From Sphingomonas lutea (GTDB lineage Bacteria > Pseudomonadota > Alphaproteobacteria > Sphingomonadales > Sphingomonadaceae), in the NCBI RefSeq assembly GCF_014396785.1, contig NZ_CP060718.1, positions 2,252,501 through 2,316,500 of the forward strand: a stretch of 64,000 nucleotides of DNA, in the 5' to 3' direction. The notes beneath the pieces were generated by a model. It made no database searches, was not told the DNA's origin, and worked only from the letters and a program-made list of their open reading frames with translations. This document shows positions 22,695-34,187 of this stretch, one piece after another. The first letter of the stretch is position 1, and every line of letters starts with the position of its first letter. Made by a program: the position numbers and the translations under genes.

Positions 22695-23774
22695 CTACTT
22701 CTGACGCACCTGGTCGAGCCCTTCGCCGGCGTCGATCAGCTTGCCGGCGCGCTGCTCCTGGACCGCGCGGAGCAAGGTCCGTGCGGCGTTGCGCACTTCT
22801 TCCTGCACATCGTGGTCGGCGTCGAGCTCGTCATGGCTGGTCGCGTAGGGCTTCCAATAGCCGATGTAGCGGTCGAGCTCGGCGGTCGGGCCGGCGGGCT
22901 TCAGCTTCATGAAACGCAGCCAGTCGGCGAGGCTTCGGCGGACATTCTCCGCCCCTTCGACGTCGCCGTGGACGATGACCGAGAAGACCCGTCCTTCGAG
23001 ATGGCGCGGATAGGGCCAGCCGTCGAGCTCGAGCTGCTTGGCCTTCTTGGCGTCCTTGCCATGCGTGCTTGTGGGGTCGGGATTCCCGCCGTCGGCGCAC
23101 ACCAGCCGGTCCATCATCAGCTTCATCGGCGATGTTGGCGAATACCAGTTGACCGGGTTGATCAGCATGATCCCGTGCGCCCGCACCCACATCGGGTAGA
23201 TGTCGTTCATCCAGTCCTGGGTCTGCCCCAAGGCGTAATTGGGATAGCAGCTGCACGGCCAGTGGCAGAGTGCGGCAGCGGTCGAGAAGCAGGCTTTGCA
23301 CGGGTGGATGTTGCGGCCGTATTCGCTTGCCAGCCGTGACAGGTCGAGCAAGCGCACGAGCGTGCCGTCGACGCCGCAAATCTCCTGCGCGATCTCGAGC
23401 AGGCGCCAGCTCTTCGACATTTCACCGGGGCACGTGTGCTCGCTGCGTGACGAGCCGTTGACGATAAGGATGCACGGCGGTTGCGCCGGGTCGTCATGCT
23501 CCCGCTGCGCCTGGTGGATGGCGTCGCGCGCGGCGCGCCAGTCGTCCGACAAGTCATAGCCAGGATCGGCGAAGCCTTTGCCCGCCTTATGCGTGCGCGG
23601 CGCCTTGCGGCCCTGGTCGTAGCCGTCCCAGGCCACTGCGGCGACGCGGTCGAGATCGGCCTTCAACGGGTCGAACGCCGGATCGGTGAACTGCGACAGG
23701 AAGCGCTTGCGGAATTCAGCCTCATCAAGCTGGGGCGACGGCATGCCCTTGCGGGGCTCGGGAGCCTTGGTCAT
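22695..23774 (-). CDS. Flavodoxin-family / NADPH-dependent FMN reductase-like protein
   Basis: 359 residues. The central part has the FMN-binding flavodoxin-like fold of the WrbA/NADPH-dependent reductase group: ILIVNGSSRSEHTCPGEMSKSW near residue 105, then HPCKACFSTAAALCHWPCSCYPN and INPVNWYSPTSPMKLMMDRL, typical of reductases that act through FMN. The first 100 residues are a polar extension. Clustered cysteines (C-K-A-C, C-H-W-P-C-S-C) might bind metal or be redox active. The partner or substrate is unknown. It is the first of the accessory genes between lpd and odhB. Confidence 0.72.
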   Translation of the reverse strand: MTKAPEPRKGMPSPQLDEAEFRKRFLSQFTDPAFDPLKADLDRVAAVAWDGYDQGRKAPRTHKAGKGFADPGYDLSDDWRAARDAIHQAQREHDDPAQPPCILIVNGSSRSEHTCPGEMSKSWRLLEIAQEICGVDGTLVRLLDLSRLASEYGRNIHPCKACFSTAAALCHWPCSCYPNYALGQTQDWMNDIYPMWVRAHGIMLINPVNWYSPTSPMKLMMDRLVCADGGNPDPTSTHGKDAKKAKQLELDGWPYPRHLEGRVFSVIVHGDVEGAENVRRSLADWLRFMKLKPAGPTAELDRYIGYWKPYATSHDELDADHDVQEEVRNAARTLLRAVQEQRAGKLIDAGEGLDQVRQK

Positions 23775-23827
23775 GCCCGCTCAACGCACGAGTGGGGATT
23801 GGTTGCGCGCGCGTGTGCGGCCGCGGG

Positions 23828-24337
23828 TCAGCCTTCGCCGACGGGCAGATCGCTGTTGAAGATGTCCGCAGCCGCTTTCCATTTGCCGTCGATCTTCCGC
23901 CAGACGACGACATATTTGCCCGTATCGCTGACCGCGGTGCCGTTGGGCGTCATCGCCAGCCGGTACGTCCCCCGGTCTAGCGCCATGTCGCCCGACGATG
24001 AAATGAGGATCTGTTCGGGCGCGAAGTTCAGGTCGAAGCCTGGGATACCCATCATGCCGGCCCAGGTCTGTTGAATCGCGGCGGGGCCTTTTCCGATCGG
24101 GCCGTTGGGCGGCATAACCGCGCCGTCTTCGGCGTAAAGGCCCGCGATCCCCGCGGCATCCTTTGCCTTAATAAGCTGGAGCCAGCGATCGACTTCCGCT
24201 CGAATCGCCTTTTCCTCCGCAGCCGGATCGCTGGCGCCACGCGCTTCTACCACAGCACTCTCAGCGGGTTTGTCGGCGGGCCGACATGCCGGCAGCAACA
24301 ACGCCGTTGCCGAAAGTAACAAGAGTGATTTCGTCAT
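23828..24337 (-). CDS. NTF2-like (SnoaL/DUF4440-type) lipoprotein
   Basis: 169 residues. Lipoprotein signal MTKSLLLLSATALLLPAC with lipobox LPAC and Cys18; the rest (EEKAIRAEVDRWLQLIKAKDAAGIAGLYAEDGAVMPPNGP...VVVWRKIDGKWKAAADIFNS) is the cone-shaped NTF2-like fold common to DUF4440 and ketosteroid-isomerase-like proteins. ATG 24337 follows a GGGAGGGA site. Such lipoproteins may bind small molecules; no catalytic function can be assigned. It stands alone on the minus strand opposite the DUF6481 gene. Confidence 0.82.
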   Translation of the reverse strand: MTKSLLLLSATALLLPACRPADKPAESAVVEARGASDPAAEEKAIRAEVDRWLQLIKAKDAAGIAGLYAEDGAVMPPNGPIGKGPAAIQQTWAGMMGIPGFDLNFAPEQILISSSGDMALDRGTYRLAMTPNGTAVSDTGKYVVVWRKIDGKWKAAADIFNSDLPVGEG

Positions 24338-24460
24338 CTGTTCCCTCCCCAAGCCTGGTCCAAAATACCAGCAGCGGGGGCGGCCCGCCACTTCACCAAC
24401 GATAATGCCGGCTCGGCACGCCCGATTTGCCACTGCATCCCCGATCTGCGAGGGCAAGGG

Positions 24461-24757
24461 ATGACCTACAACGACACCTTCCAGGACCGCATCCGCGCGG
24501 CCAACGAGGCGCGTGAAAACGCGCTCGCCAAGCTAAAGGTCAAGGCGCCGCTTGATCCCGCGGTCGTCGCCGAAAGCGTCGAACGGCAGAATCAGCGCGA
24601 AGCCAAGCAGGCAGAAAAAGCCGCCGCCAAGCGCGCCGAGCGCGAGGCGCAGGCCGCGGAGAAAGCCGCCAAGGCCGTGGCTGCCGCGCCGCCTACCGAG
24701 GCCGAGCGCAAGGCGGCGCGCGACGCCAAATATGCCGCGCGCAAGGCCCGCAAGTAA
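24461..24757 (+). CDS. Small Lys/Ala-rich coiled-coil protein (DUF6481-like)
   Basis: 98 residues, strongly charged: MTYNDTFQDRIRAANEAREN, then long Ala/Lys/Glu/Arg helices such as QREAKQAEKAAAKRAEREAQ, ending RDAKYAARKARK. It looks like a cytoplasmic helical protein, perhaps nucleic-acid associated, and resembles a small family conserved in sphingomonads (DUF6481). It has no enzymatic motif. The following methyltransferase-like gene starts 11 bases after its stop, so the two are probably co-transcribed. Confidence 0.8.
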   Translation: MTYNDTFQDRIRAANEARENALAKLKVKAPLDPAVVAESVERQNQREAKQAEKAAAKRAEREAQAAEKAAKAVAAAPPTEAERKAARDAKYAARKARK

Positions 24758-24767
24758 GCACCAGCCG

Positions 24768-25439
24768 ATGAAAGTCCGCGAGCTACTGGCGACGGCGCAG
24801 GTGCCCGGCGGCGAGGAGCTGCGCCTGTTCCGCCGCGACCGCGATTATATGATCGTGCTCGACCGCAACGAGCTGATGAACAGCCGCATGAGCGGGTCGG
24901 AAGAGCAGCTTGCGACGCTGACCATCGCGCGGCTGGCGAACCGGAGCGACCCGCGGCTGCTGATCGGCGGTTATGGCATGGGCTTCACGCTGCGCGCGGC
25001 CCTGGCGGCGTTGCCGGCGGGCGCGTCGGTCGTCGTCGCCGAGCTTGTGCCGGAGATCATCGAATGGGCGCGCGGGCCGATGGCCGAACTGACCGCCGGC
25101 GGCCTCGACGACCCGCGCGTGACCGTGGTCGAAGGCGATGTCGCGGCGGCAATCGCAGGGGCGCGCGGCAGTTACGATGCGATCCTGCTCGACGTCGACA
25201 ACGGCCCCGACGGCCTGACGCGGGCGGGGAACGACGGGCTCTATTCGGCCGCCGGATTGGCAGCAGCGGGGGCGGCGCTGGCGCGCGGCGGAATTCTGGC
25301 CGTCTGGTCGGCAAGCGACGACGCGGCGTTCACCAAGCGCCTCAGCTCTGGTGGCTTCAATGTTTCAATCCAAAAGGTTCGCGCCCGCTCCAACGGCAAG
25401 GGCGCGCAACACACGATCTGGCTGGCTGAGACGCGGTAA
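24768..25439 (+). CDS. Spermidine synthase-like / SAM-dependent methyltransferase fold protein
   Basis: 223 residues with a Rossmann-type methyltransferase core: LLIGGYGMGFTLRAAL (SAM-binding glycine motif), VVVAELVPEIIEW (acidic end of strand 2), VVEGDVAAAI and AILLDVDNGPDGL. The pattern is closest to spermidine synthase-like proteins that lack the polyamine-binding N-terminal domain. ATG at 24768 begins the fold; the longer upstream frame shadows the preceding gene. Substrate unknown; it could be a methyltransferase or a non-catalytic relative. Confidence 0.75.
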   Translation: MKVRELLATAQVPGGEELRLFRRDRDYMIVLDRNELMNSRMSGSEEQLATLTIARLANRSDPRLLIGGYGMGFTLRAALAALPAGASVVVAELVPEIIEWARGPMAELTAGGLDDPRVTVVEGDVAAAIAGARGSYDAILLDVDNGPDGLTRAGNDGLYSAAGLAAAGAALARGGILAVWSASDDAAFTKRLSSGGFNVSIQKVRARSNGKGAQHTIWLAETR

Positions 25440-25517
25440 GCGAACCTTCGCTTCCGACTGATCGCGGTCGCTGGCGTTCGCCGGTGACGCAATTCTGCGC
25501 CGCCACGCACCTCGCCG

Positions 25518-26708
25518 CTATCGCGTTCCCACCGTTTGCGCGCGCAAGTCTGCAATCAGCGTTTTTCCGACCGTCTCCCCTGTCGACGCCCAGGGCGCGT
25601 ACGCATTGAGAAGCGGCGCGATGCGGTCGAGCGGCATTTCGTCCGCTGTCATCAAACGGACGGGTTGCTGAGGCGTGCGAGGCGCGAAGACACGCGAAAA
25701 TTCGATCAGCGCGGTCGCTCCGACATCCGCTCGCCAGCCCCTGCCGCGAAGGATCTGGATGTCGCAGATCAACCTGTCGCCATCCCTGATAACGGCGACT
25801 TCGCTTTTTTCACCGCCCGCGCCTCTTTCCTCGACCGAGAGCTTCCAGCCTGTTCGAGCATCGGTCACGGTCTTCGATAGCGGATCGAAGCGGAATCGCG
25901 CGTTCGGCTCGCCGATCACCACGTCGACGTCATCAAGTCCCAGCAGTCGCCCAGAATCGTTTTTCCCATCCACGACGGACGGGAAGCGCCGGGCTCGTTG
26001 GGCCTGTTCGGCCTGCGCCAGTCGCTGGTTATTGACCCGCTCAGGCTCGCGTCGATCCAGCACGAGCAGTTTGCCCGAGGTCTTCCGGACGCTCCGCGCG
26101 ATTGCCCGCAAGGCGGTCGCGAGCATCTGAGCCTGACGGTCGAGCGGCAATTCTCGCGGGTAGATCGCCTCGGCGTAGGGGAAGAACGTCGACGGATAAA
26201 CATGGTCGATCGTGACGAAAATCAGTCCGTTTTTCCGAAACTGAGAGGCGTCAATTTCCGCCCGCGCGCCAGTCGGCTCGTATTCTGACGTCCACCAAGC
26301 GAGCCTCACTGGGATCGAAGCACTGGCTTTCGGCGATGCAATAGCGGTGTAATCCCGGTTGTTCAGGGAGAGCACCAGCGTCGTTGCGGATGCGGGGTCG
26401 TGCACGATCGCCATTCCCGCATGGGCTTTCTGAACCACAAGATTGTCGTCGGGTTCAGGCTGAATGGCGATAACGCCATGTTCCAAGGTCCGACGGTTAG
26501 CTTCCTCTGCCCGGGCGCGCCCGGCCGGCCTGTCGTCAATAATCATCGAGGCTTCTCGAACGGCGTCCGCGAATGCCTCGGCCATCTTGCTGAACATCGT
26601 TGAGAAGCTGTCGTCGCTGTTTTTCAAGGGCCGTCCCTCACACGAACAAAGCGTCGATACGACAGCGACAGAAAGCGCCAAAAGCGCAAGGCGTTTCGCT
26701 TTGAGCAC
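25518..26708 (-). CDS. Hypothetical lipoprotein, possibly extracytoplasmic
   Basis: About 396 residues from a GTG at 26708. The N terminus LKAKRLALLALSVAVVSTLCSC is a lipoprotein-type signal (Cys23, though the cysteine at the -2 position is unusual). The rest is mixed alpha/beta with no family I recognise; notable are a strand-rich region around LVLSLNNRDYTAIASP and a segment LLALDRREPERVNNQRLAQAE-like (here KLLVLDRREPERVNN). It begins 17 bases after a 62-residue membrane protein gene, so they form a pair. Base composition is visibly less GC-rich than in the flanking metabolic genes, which suggests later acquisition. The start is uncertain, as no strong ribosome site precedes it. Confidence 0.65.
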   Translation of the reverse strand: MLKAKRLALLALSVAVVSTLCSCEGRPLKNSDDSFSTMFSKMAEAFADAVREASMIIDDRPAGRARAEEANRRTLEHGVIAIQPEPDDNLVVQKAHAGMAIVHDPASATTLVLSLNNRDYTAIASPKASASIPVRLAWWTSEYEPTGARAEIDASQFRKNGLIFVTIDHVYPSTFFPYAEAIYPRELPLDRQAQMLATALRAIARSVRKTSGKLLVLDRREPERVNNQRLAQAEQAQRARRFPSVVDGKNDSGRLLGLDDVDVVIGEPNARFRFDPLSKTVTDARTGWKLSVEERGAGGEKSEVAVIRDGDRLICDIQILRGRGWRADVGATALIEFSRVFAPRTPQQPVRLMTADEMPLDRIAPLLNAYAPWASTGETVGKTLIADLRAQTVGTR

Positions 26709-26725
26709 CGGGTCGGCGCGTTCGC

Positions 26726-26914
26726 TTAGGAACTCATTCCATCCTTGTCCTTGCGGATTGTATCGGCCGCATGCTTGAATGCGTCCATCGCTGTGCTTGC
26801 CGCGAACAGATCGGTCATAATCCAATTCAGCAGACCGAAAGCTGACATCAAGCGGCCGATGGCGAGCGCGCCAATCGTTACCACGGAGAGCGCTATTACA
26901 GCCGTTATACCCAC
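26726..26914 (-). CDS. Small single-pass membrane protein, hypothetical
   Basis: 62 residues: MGITAVIALSVVTIGALAIG forms one membrane helix, followed by a short amphipathic region ending in TIRKDKDGMSS. GTG start at 26914 with an AAGGAG site about 10 bases upstream. It precedes the hypothetical lipoprotein gene by 17 bases. Hand counting of 26821-26940 gives 67 G/C in 120 bases, well below the local norm. I do not recognise a family. Confidence 0.55.
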   Translation of the reverse strand: MGITAVIALSVVTIGALAIGRLMSAFGLLNWIMTDLFAASTAMDAFKHAADTIRKDKDGMSS

Positions 26915-27114
26915 GGGGTTTGAACTCCTTGCCCAGTCAACCCGTGTCTTAAGCCCTGCAAGCCCTTAAGATCCTCTTTCGATCACAGGCACATCGACAG
27001 AAAGAATCTTTGTCGTCGACCGGCGGGAATGAGGTCGCTGAAATGCGCTGGCGCGGATGACGATTTACGGGAAGAGCGACTCCAGCCACGCAAAGTGCAC
27101 ACCGACGCTCGCGC

Positions 27115-28476
<1,362 letters not shown>

Positions 28477-28482
28477 ATTACC

Positions 28483-31286
28483 TCATTCCGCGGCAACGGC
28501 CGCGCCTTTGTCCTGGTGGCTATGGCCGAGCGCGGCGGCAATCAAGGCCGCCTGCTCCGCCGCGTGGCGCTTGGCGAGGCCGGTCGCGGGCGACGCACCC
28601 GCGTCGCGGCCGGCATATTGCGGCCGCAGCTTGTGCCCGGCCTCGGCGAGCGCGGCTTCGAGCAGCGATTCGACGAAGAACCAGGCGCCGTTGTTGCGCG
28701 GCTCTTCCTGCGCCCAGATGACGTCCTGCAGGCGCGGCATGGCCTTGAGTCGCTTGACCAAGGGCTCGGTCGGGAAGGGATAGAGCTGCTCGATACGCAG
28801 CACCTCGACACCAAGGTCGCCCGCGCCGTCGCGCGCTTCCATCAATTCGTAGCCGAGCTTGCCCGAGCACAGCACCAGCCGCCGCGTCTCACCCTCGGCC
28901 GGCGGGTTGAGGTCGCTGAGGATGCGGCGGAAGTGGCTTTCGCCGGTGAAGTCGGCGGCGGTCGAGACCGCGAGCTTGTGGCGAAGCAGCGACTTGGGCG
29001 TCATCATCACCAGCGGCTTGCGGAAATCGCGCCGCATTTGCCGCCGAAGGATGTGAAAGTAGTTCGCCGGCGTGGTGCAATTGGCGACCTGGATATTGTC
29101 GTCGGCGCACAGCTGCAGATAGCGTTCGAGTCGCGCCGAGCTATGTTCCGGCCCCTGCCCTTCGAAACCGTGCGGAAGCAGCATGACCAGCCCGCTGGCG
29201 CGCAGCCACTTGGCTTCGCCCGCGGCGATGAACTGGTCGATGATCGTCTGCGCGCCATTGGCGAAATCGCCGAACTGCGCTTCCCACAGCACCAGCGTCT
29301 TCGGATCGGCGAGCGAATAGCCATATTCGAAGCCGAGCACGCCGAATTCGGACAGCGGACTGTCGCGGACTTCGAAGCGGCCCCCTTCGACATGGGCGAG
29401 CGGGATATGTTTCTTGCCGGTCTGCTGGTCGACCCAAACCGCGTGCCGCTGGCTGAACGTTCCGCGACCGCTGTCTTGCCCAGACAAGCGCACGCTTTGC
29501 CCTTCGGCAAGCAGGCTGCCGAACGCCAGCGCCTCGGCCGTCGCCCAGTCGAACCCGGCGCCATTGGCGAACATCGCCGCCTTGGAGTCGAGGATGCGCT
29601 GCAGCGTTTTATGAATGCTGACGCCCTCCGGGACGCGGGTCAGCTGCTCGCCGAGGCGCTTGAGCAGGTCGTCGCCGATCGCGGTCGCGATGTTGCGGCG
29701 GCCGAGCACCGGCTCGCCCGGGCGGCCGAGCCCCGCCCAGCGCCCCTCGAACCAATCGGCCTTGTTGGGGAGGTAAGAGGTGGCGGCGGAGAAATCGCCT
29801 TCGAGGCGGTCGATGTAGCTCTTGGTCTCGCCGTCGATCCACGCCTGGTCGATCACGCCTTCGGCGATCAGCTGCTTGGCATAAATCTCGCTGATCGGCG
29901 GCTGCTTCTTGATCGCGGCGTACATGAGCGGCTGGGTGAAGCTCGGCTCGTCGCCCTCATTGTGGCCGAAGCGGCGGTAGCACCACATGTCGATGACGAT
30001 GTCGCGGTTGAATTCCTGGCGGAACTCGATCGCCAGCTTGCAGCACCAGGTGACCGCGGCCGGATCGTCGCCGTTGACGTGGAGGATCGGCGCCTGGATG
30101 CCCTTGGCGACGTCCGACGGATAGGGCGAGGAACGCGCGAACTGCGGGCTGGTCGTGAAGCCGACCTGGTTGTTGATGATGAAGTGGATCGTGCCCCGGT
30201 GGCATAACCGGGGAGGCCCGAGAAGCTGAGGCATTCCCACACCACGCCCTGCCCGGCGAAGGCGGCATCGCCGTGGAGCAGGATCGGGAGCACGGTGTCC
30301 CCTTCGGCATCGCCCTTGATGGTCTGCACCGCGCGCGCCTTGCCGAGCACGACGGGGTCGACCGCTTCGAGGTGCGATGGGTTGGGCAGCAGCGTCAGAT
30401 GGACCTTGTTCCCGTCGAATTCGCGGTCGCTGCTGGTGCCGAGGTGATATTTGACGTCACCCGACCCGCCGACATCGGCTGGGTTGGTCGCGCCGCCGGC
30501 GAATTCGTGGAAGATGGCCTGCGCGGGCTTGCCCATGACGTTGGTGAGGACGTTGAGGCGGCCGCGGTGGGCCATGCCGACGTCGATTTCCTCGACACCC
30601 ATCTGGCCGCCGTACTTGATCACCGCTTCCAGGGCCGGGATCGCGCTTTCGCCGCCGTCGAGGCCGAAGCGTTTTGTGCCGACATATTTCTTGGCGAGGA
30701 ATTTTTCCCACTGCTCGGCGTGGATGACCTTGGCGAGGATCGACTTCTTGCCCTCGGGCGTGAACTGGACGGTCTCGTCCGCACTCTCGATCCGCTCCTG
30801 GATGAAGCGCCGCTCCTCCAGGTCGTTGATGTGCATATATTCGAAGCCGATGTGGCCGCAGTAGGTTTCGCGCAGGATCCGCTCGATCTCGCGGATGCTC
30901 GCCTGCTCGAGCCCGAGCGTGCCGAAGATGAAGATCGGCCGGTCGAGATCGGCTTCGGTGAAGCCGTGATAGGCGGGCGTGAGGTCGGCCGGCAGGTCGC
31001 GCTGGTAGAGGCCGAGCGGGTCGAGGCTGGCGGCGAGGTGCCCGCGCACGCGATAGGTGCGGATCAGCATCATCGCGCGGATGCTGTCCTCCGCCGCGCG
31101 GCGAATGTCGTCGGGGGATGCGCCCGACGCGGCTGCGCGCTCGGTCGCGGCCTTCTTGACCTGCGCGATGGTCGCCTGCGTGGGGTCGAGGCCGAGATTG
31201 ACCTCGTCGAGCTCGGCAAGCGGCCAATTGGGCCGCGCCCAGCTCGGGCCCGGTTCGGCTTCGTTGTTGATCTGCTGTTCGTTCAT
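28483..31286 (-). CDS. sucA: 2-oxoglutarate dehydrogenase E1 (apparent frameshift)
   Basis: Thiamine-diphosphate-dependent E1 that decarboxylates 2-oxoglutarate in the TCA cycle. The 5' part (31286 down to about 30200) reads through GMAHRGRLNVL and LHGDAAFAGQGVVWE to FSGLPGYATG and then breaks; the rest continues in another frame from GTIHFIINNQVGFTT through FGHNEGDEP. Restoring one G in the run at 30194-30197 gives GYATGGTIHF, the conserved sequence, and a single protein of 934 residues, normal for SucA. The N terminus begins directly at a GPSWARPNW segment. A core TCA enzyme broken only in a homopolymer points to a sequencing or assembly error. Confidence 0.92.
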
Positions 31287-31287
31287 G

Positions 31288-32175
31288 TCAGGCCGTGGCC
31301 AACAAACCCTTCAAGGTGCGGCCGAGTTCAGATGGGCTGGGCGAGACGGTAATTCCAGCCGCCTCCATCGCCGCGATCTTGCTGTCGGCGTCGCCCTTGC
31401 CGCCCGAGATGATCGCGCCGGCGTGGCCCATGCGCTTGCCTGGCGGCGCGGTGCGGCCGGCGATGAAGCCGACGACGGGCTTCTTGCGGCCGCGCTTCGC
31501 CTCGTCGGCGAGGAATTGCGCGGCGTCTTCCTCGGCGCTGCCGCCGATCTCGCCGATCATGATGATGCTCTTGGTCTCGTCGTCGGCGAGGAACATTTCG
31601 AGCATGTCGATGAATTCGGTGCCCTTGACCGGGTCGCCGCCGATGCCGACCGCGGTCGACTGGCCGAGGCCCTCGTTGGTCGTCTGGAAGACGGCTTCAT
31701 AGGTCAAGGTGCCCGAGCGGCTGACGATGCCGACATTGCCCTTCTTGAAGATGTTGCCGGGCATGATCCCGATCTTGCATTCGTCCGGAGTCAGCACGCC
31801 AGGGCAATTGGGCCCGATCAGCCGCGACTTCGACCCGTCGAGCGCGCGCTTTACCTTGACCATGTCGAGCACCGGAATGCCCTCGGTAATCGTGACGATC
31901 AGCGGCACCTCCGCATCGATCGCCTCGAGGATGGAATCCGCGGCAAACGGCGGTGGGACGTAGATCACAGAGGCGTTGGCGCCGGTCTTCTCGACCGCCT
32001 CGCGCACGGTATCGAACACCGGCAAGTCGAGGTGGGTCGTCCCGCCCTTCCCCGGCGTCACGCCGCCGACCATCTGCGTGCCGTAGGCAAGCGCTTGGCT
32101 CGTATGGAATGTGCCGGTTTCGCCGGTCATCCCTTGGGTGATGACCCTGGTGTTGCGGTCAACGAGGATGCTCAT
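31288..32175 (-). CDS. sucD: Succinyl-CoA synthetase alpha subunit
   Basis: 295 residues. CoA-binding domain at the N terminus ([19 protein letters not shown]), the phosphohistidine motif GHAGAI in the C-terminal ligase domain, and GGVTPGKGG are intact. Together with the beta subunit SucC it makes ATP or GTP from succinyl-CoA. The sucA start follows one base after its stop, so sucD-sucA-odhB are one operon. sucC, which usually sits just before sucD, is missing from that place; the position is taken by the GIY-YIG cassette, whose reading-frame stop overlaps the sucD start as ATGA (32172-32175). Confidence 0.97.
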   Translation of the reverse strand: MSILVDRNTRVITQGMTGETGTFHTSQALAYGTQMVGGVTPGKGGTTHLDLPVFDTVREAVEKTGANASVIYVPPPFAADSILEAIDAEVPLIVTITEGIPVLDMVKVKRALDGSKSRLIGPNCPGVLTPDECKIGIMPGNIFKKGNVGIVSRSGTLTYEAVFQTTNEGLGQSTAVGIGGDPVKGTEFIDMLEMFLADDETKSIIMIGEIGGSAEEDAAQFLADEAKRGRKKPVVGFIAGRTAPPGKRMGHAGAIISGGKGDADSKIAAMEAAGITVSPSPSELGRTLKGLLATA

Positions 32176-32519
32176 TCCGTCACTTCTATCCTTCCAGCGT
32201 CATCCCGGCGAAGGCCGGGACCCAGCTCAAACAAAGACTCGTACAGGTCGTCCCACTCCGGGTTTGCCTCTTCGATTAGCCGCAACTTCCACGCGCGTTG
32301 CCATTCCTTGATGCGCTTTTCCCGCTGGATTGCCGGTTCCATCGTCTCGTGCATCTCGAACCAGACGAGCGTGGTGCAGCCGTATCGCTTGCTAAAACCA
32401 GGATAACTCCCGTTCTTGTGCTTCCAAATTCGACCCGGCAGATCGCTTGTCACGCCGGTATAGATCGTTCCGTTCCGCTGACTGGCCACGATGTAAACTG
32501 CTGGGAGGCGTTCACGCAT
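32172..32519 (-). CDS. GIY-YIG nuclease, repeat-bounded
   Basis: 115 residues from ATG 32519. A single GIY-YIG domain: the VYIVAS and [14 protein letters not shown] blocks supply the two core tyrosines and the catalytic arginine, then [18 protein letters not shown] supplies the conserved glutamate and helix, ending NPEWDDL. It resembles the short YhbQ-like/UPF0213 group, not a homing enzyme with a separate DNA-binding domain. The gene is enclosed by perfect 29-base inverted repeats (32198-32226 and 32533-32561); its C terminus ([11 protein letters not shown]) is translated from one copy, and the frame also reads RHPGEGRDP through the other if a longer start is used. Its role in moving the repeats is a hypothesis. 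Confidence 0.85.
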   Translation of the reverse strand: MRERLPAVYIVASQRNGTIYTGVTSDLPGRIWKHKNGSYPGFSKRYGCTTLVWFEMHETMEPAIQREKRIKEWQRAWKLRLIEEANPEWDDLYESLFELGPGLRRDDAGRIEVTE

Positions 32520-32561
32520 CGTTTTTTGTTTCGCTGGGTCCCGGCCTTCGCCGGGATGACG
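32198..32561. mobile_element. Candidate 364-bp mobile cassette: GIY-YIG gene between inverted REP-like repeats
   Basis: The outer ends are identical 29-base repeats in inverted orientation, 32198-32226 and 32533-32561, beginning CGTCATCCCGGCGAAGG, each with an internal stem CCCGGC-GAAG-GCCGGG. Directly inside each, AAACAAA follows within three bases. The cassette begins two bases after the mdh stop codon and ends 23 bases before the sucD start. I see no target-site duplication. The same repeat family occurs without a gene at 22570-22651. Confidence 0.7.
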
Positions 32562-32563
32562 GT

Positions 32564-33700
<1,137 letters not shown>

Positions 33701-33730
33701 TCATGCGCGAAACGATAAGAAGGCCGCACC

Positions 33731-34111
33731 ATGAAAAACATCCTCCTCATCGTCGGGGCCGCGGCGTTCGCCGCCGCCGCACCGGCCGCCGCCAAGCCGG
33801 GCCACGCCAAGGGCCACGGCAATGCAAAGCATGCCAAATATTTCGGCTATGCGGGCGCCTGCCCGCCGGGGCTGGCCAAGCATGACGGCCATTGCATGCC
33901 GCACGGCCAGTACAAGAAGATGTACAAGGTCGGTCAGCGCTACAACACGCGCTACGGCAACGTCTGGGCATACAACCAGATTCCGTACGATCTGCGCACG
34001 CAGTACGGCTTCCAGCCGGACTACAATTATTATTACGGCAACGGCTATCTTTACCAGGTCGACCCGCGCACCCAGCTGATCCGCGCGGTGGTCAACGCCA
34101 TCCTGCGCTAG
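33731..34111 (+). CDS. Small secreted His/Tyr-rich protein, unknown
   Basis: 126 residues. A Sec signal peptide (MKNILLIVGAAAFAAAAPAAA) is followed by a basic His/Gly/Lys-rich stretch (KPGHAKGHGNAKHAK), a CPPGLAKHDGHCMP segment with two cysteines, and a Tyr-rich end (YNYYYGNGYLYQVDPRTQLI) resembling RcnB-like and related periplasmic proteins. The His-rich part could bind metal ions, but that is speculation. AGAAGG lies upstream of the ATG. A long hairpin follows its stop codon. Confidence 0.78.
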   Translation: MKNILLIVGAAAFAAAAPAAAKPGHAKGHGNAKHAKYFGYAGACPPGLAKHDGHCMPHGQYKKMYKVGQRYNTRYGNVWAYNQIPYDLRTQYGFQPDYNYYYGNGYLYQVDPRTQLIRAVVNAILR

Positions 34112-34129
34112 GCGAATCCAACATGGTTT

Positions 34130-34164
34130 GAGGGCCGCGGCGTTTCCCCTTCGCCGCGGCCCTC
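34130..34164 (+). terminator. Terminator-like hairpin after the His/Tyr-rich protein gene
   Basis: GAGGGCCGCGGCG (34130-34142) pairs perfectly with CGCCGCGGCCCTC (34152-34164) around a nine-base loop. Only a weak T-rich tail follows (TTCATGTTT). It sits between convergent genes and may serve both. Confidence 0.75.
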
Positions 34165-34187
34165 TTCATGTTTGACGCGCTGCCGTC

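Noticed and set aside
22695..27060. The accessory patch considered as a prophage, defence island or integrative element.
   Set aside because: No integrase, transposase, tRNA site, restriction or toxin-antitoxin genes are present.
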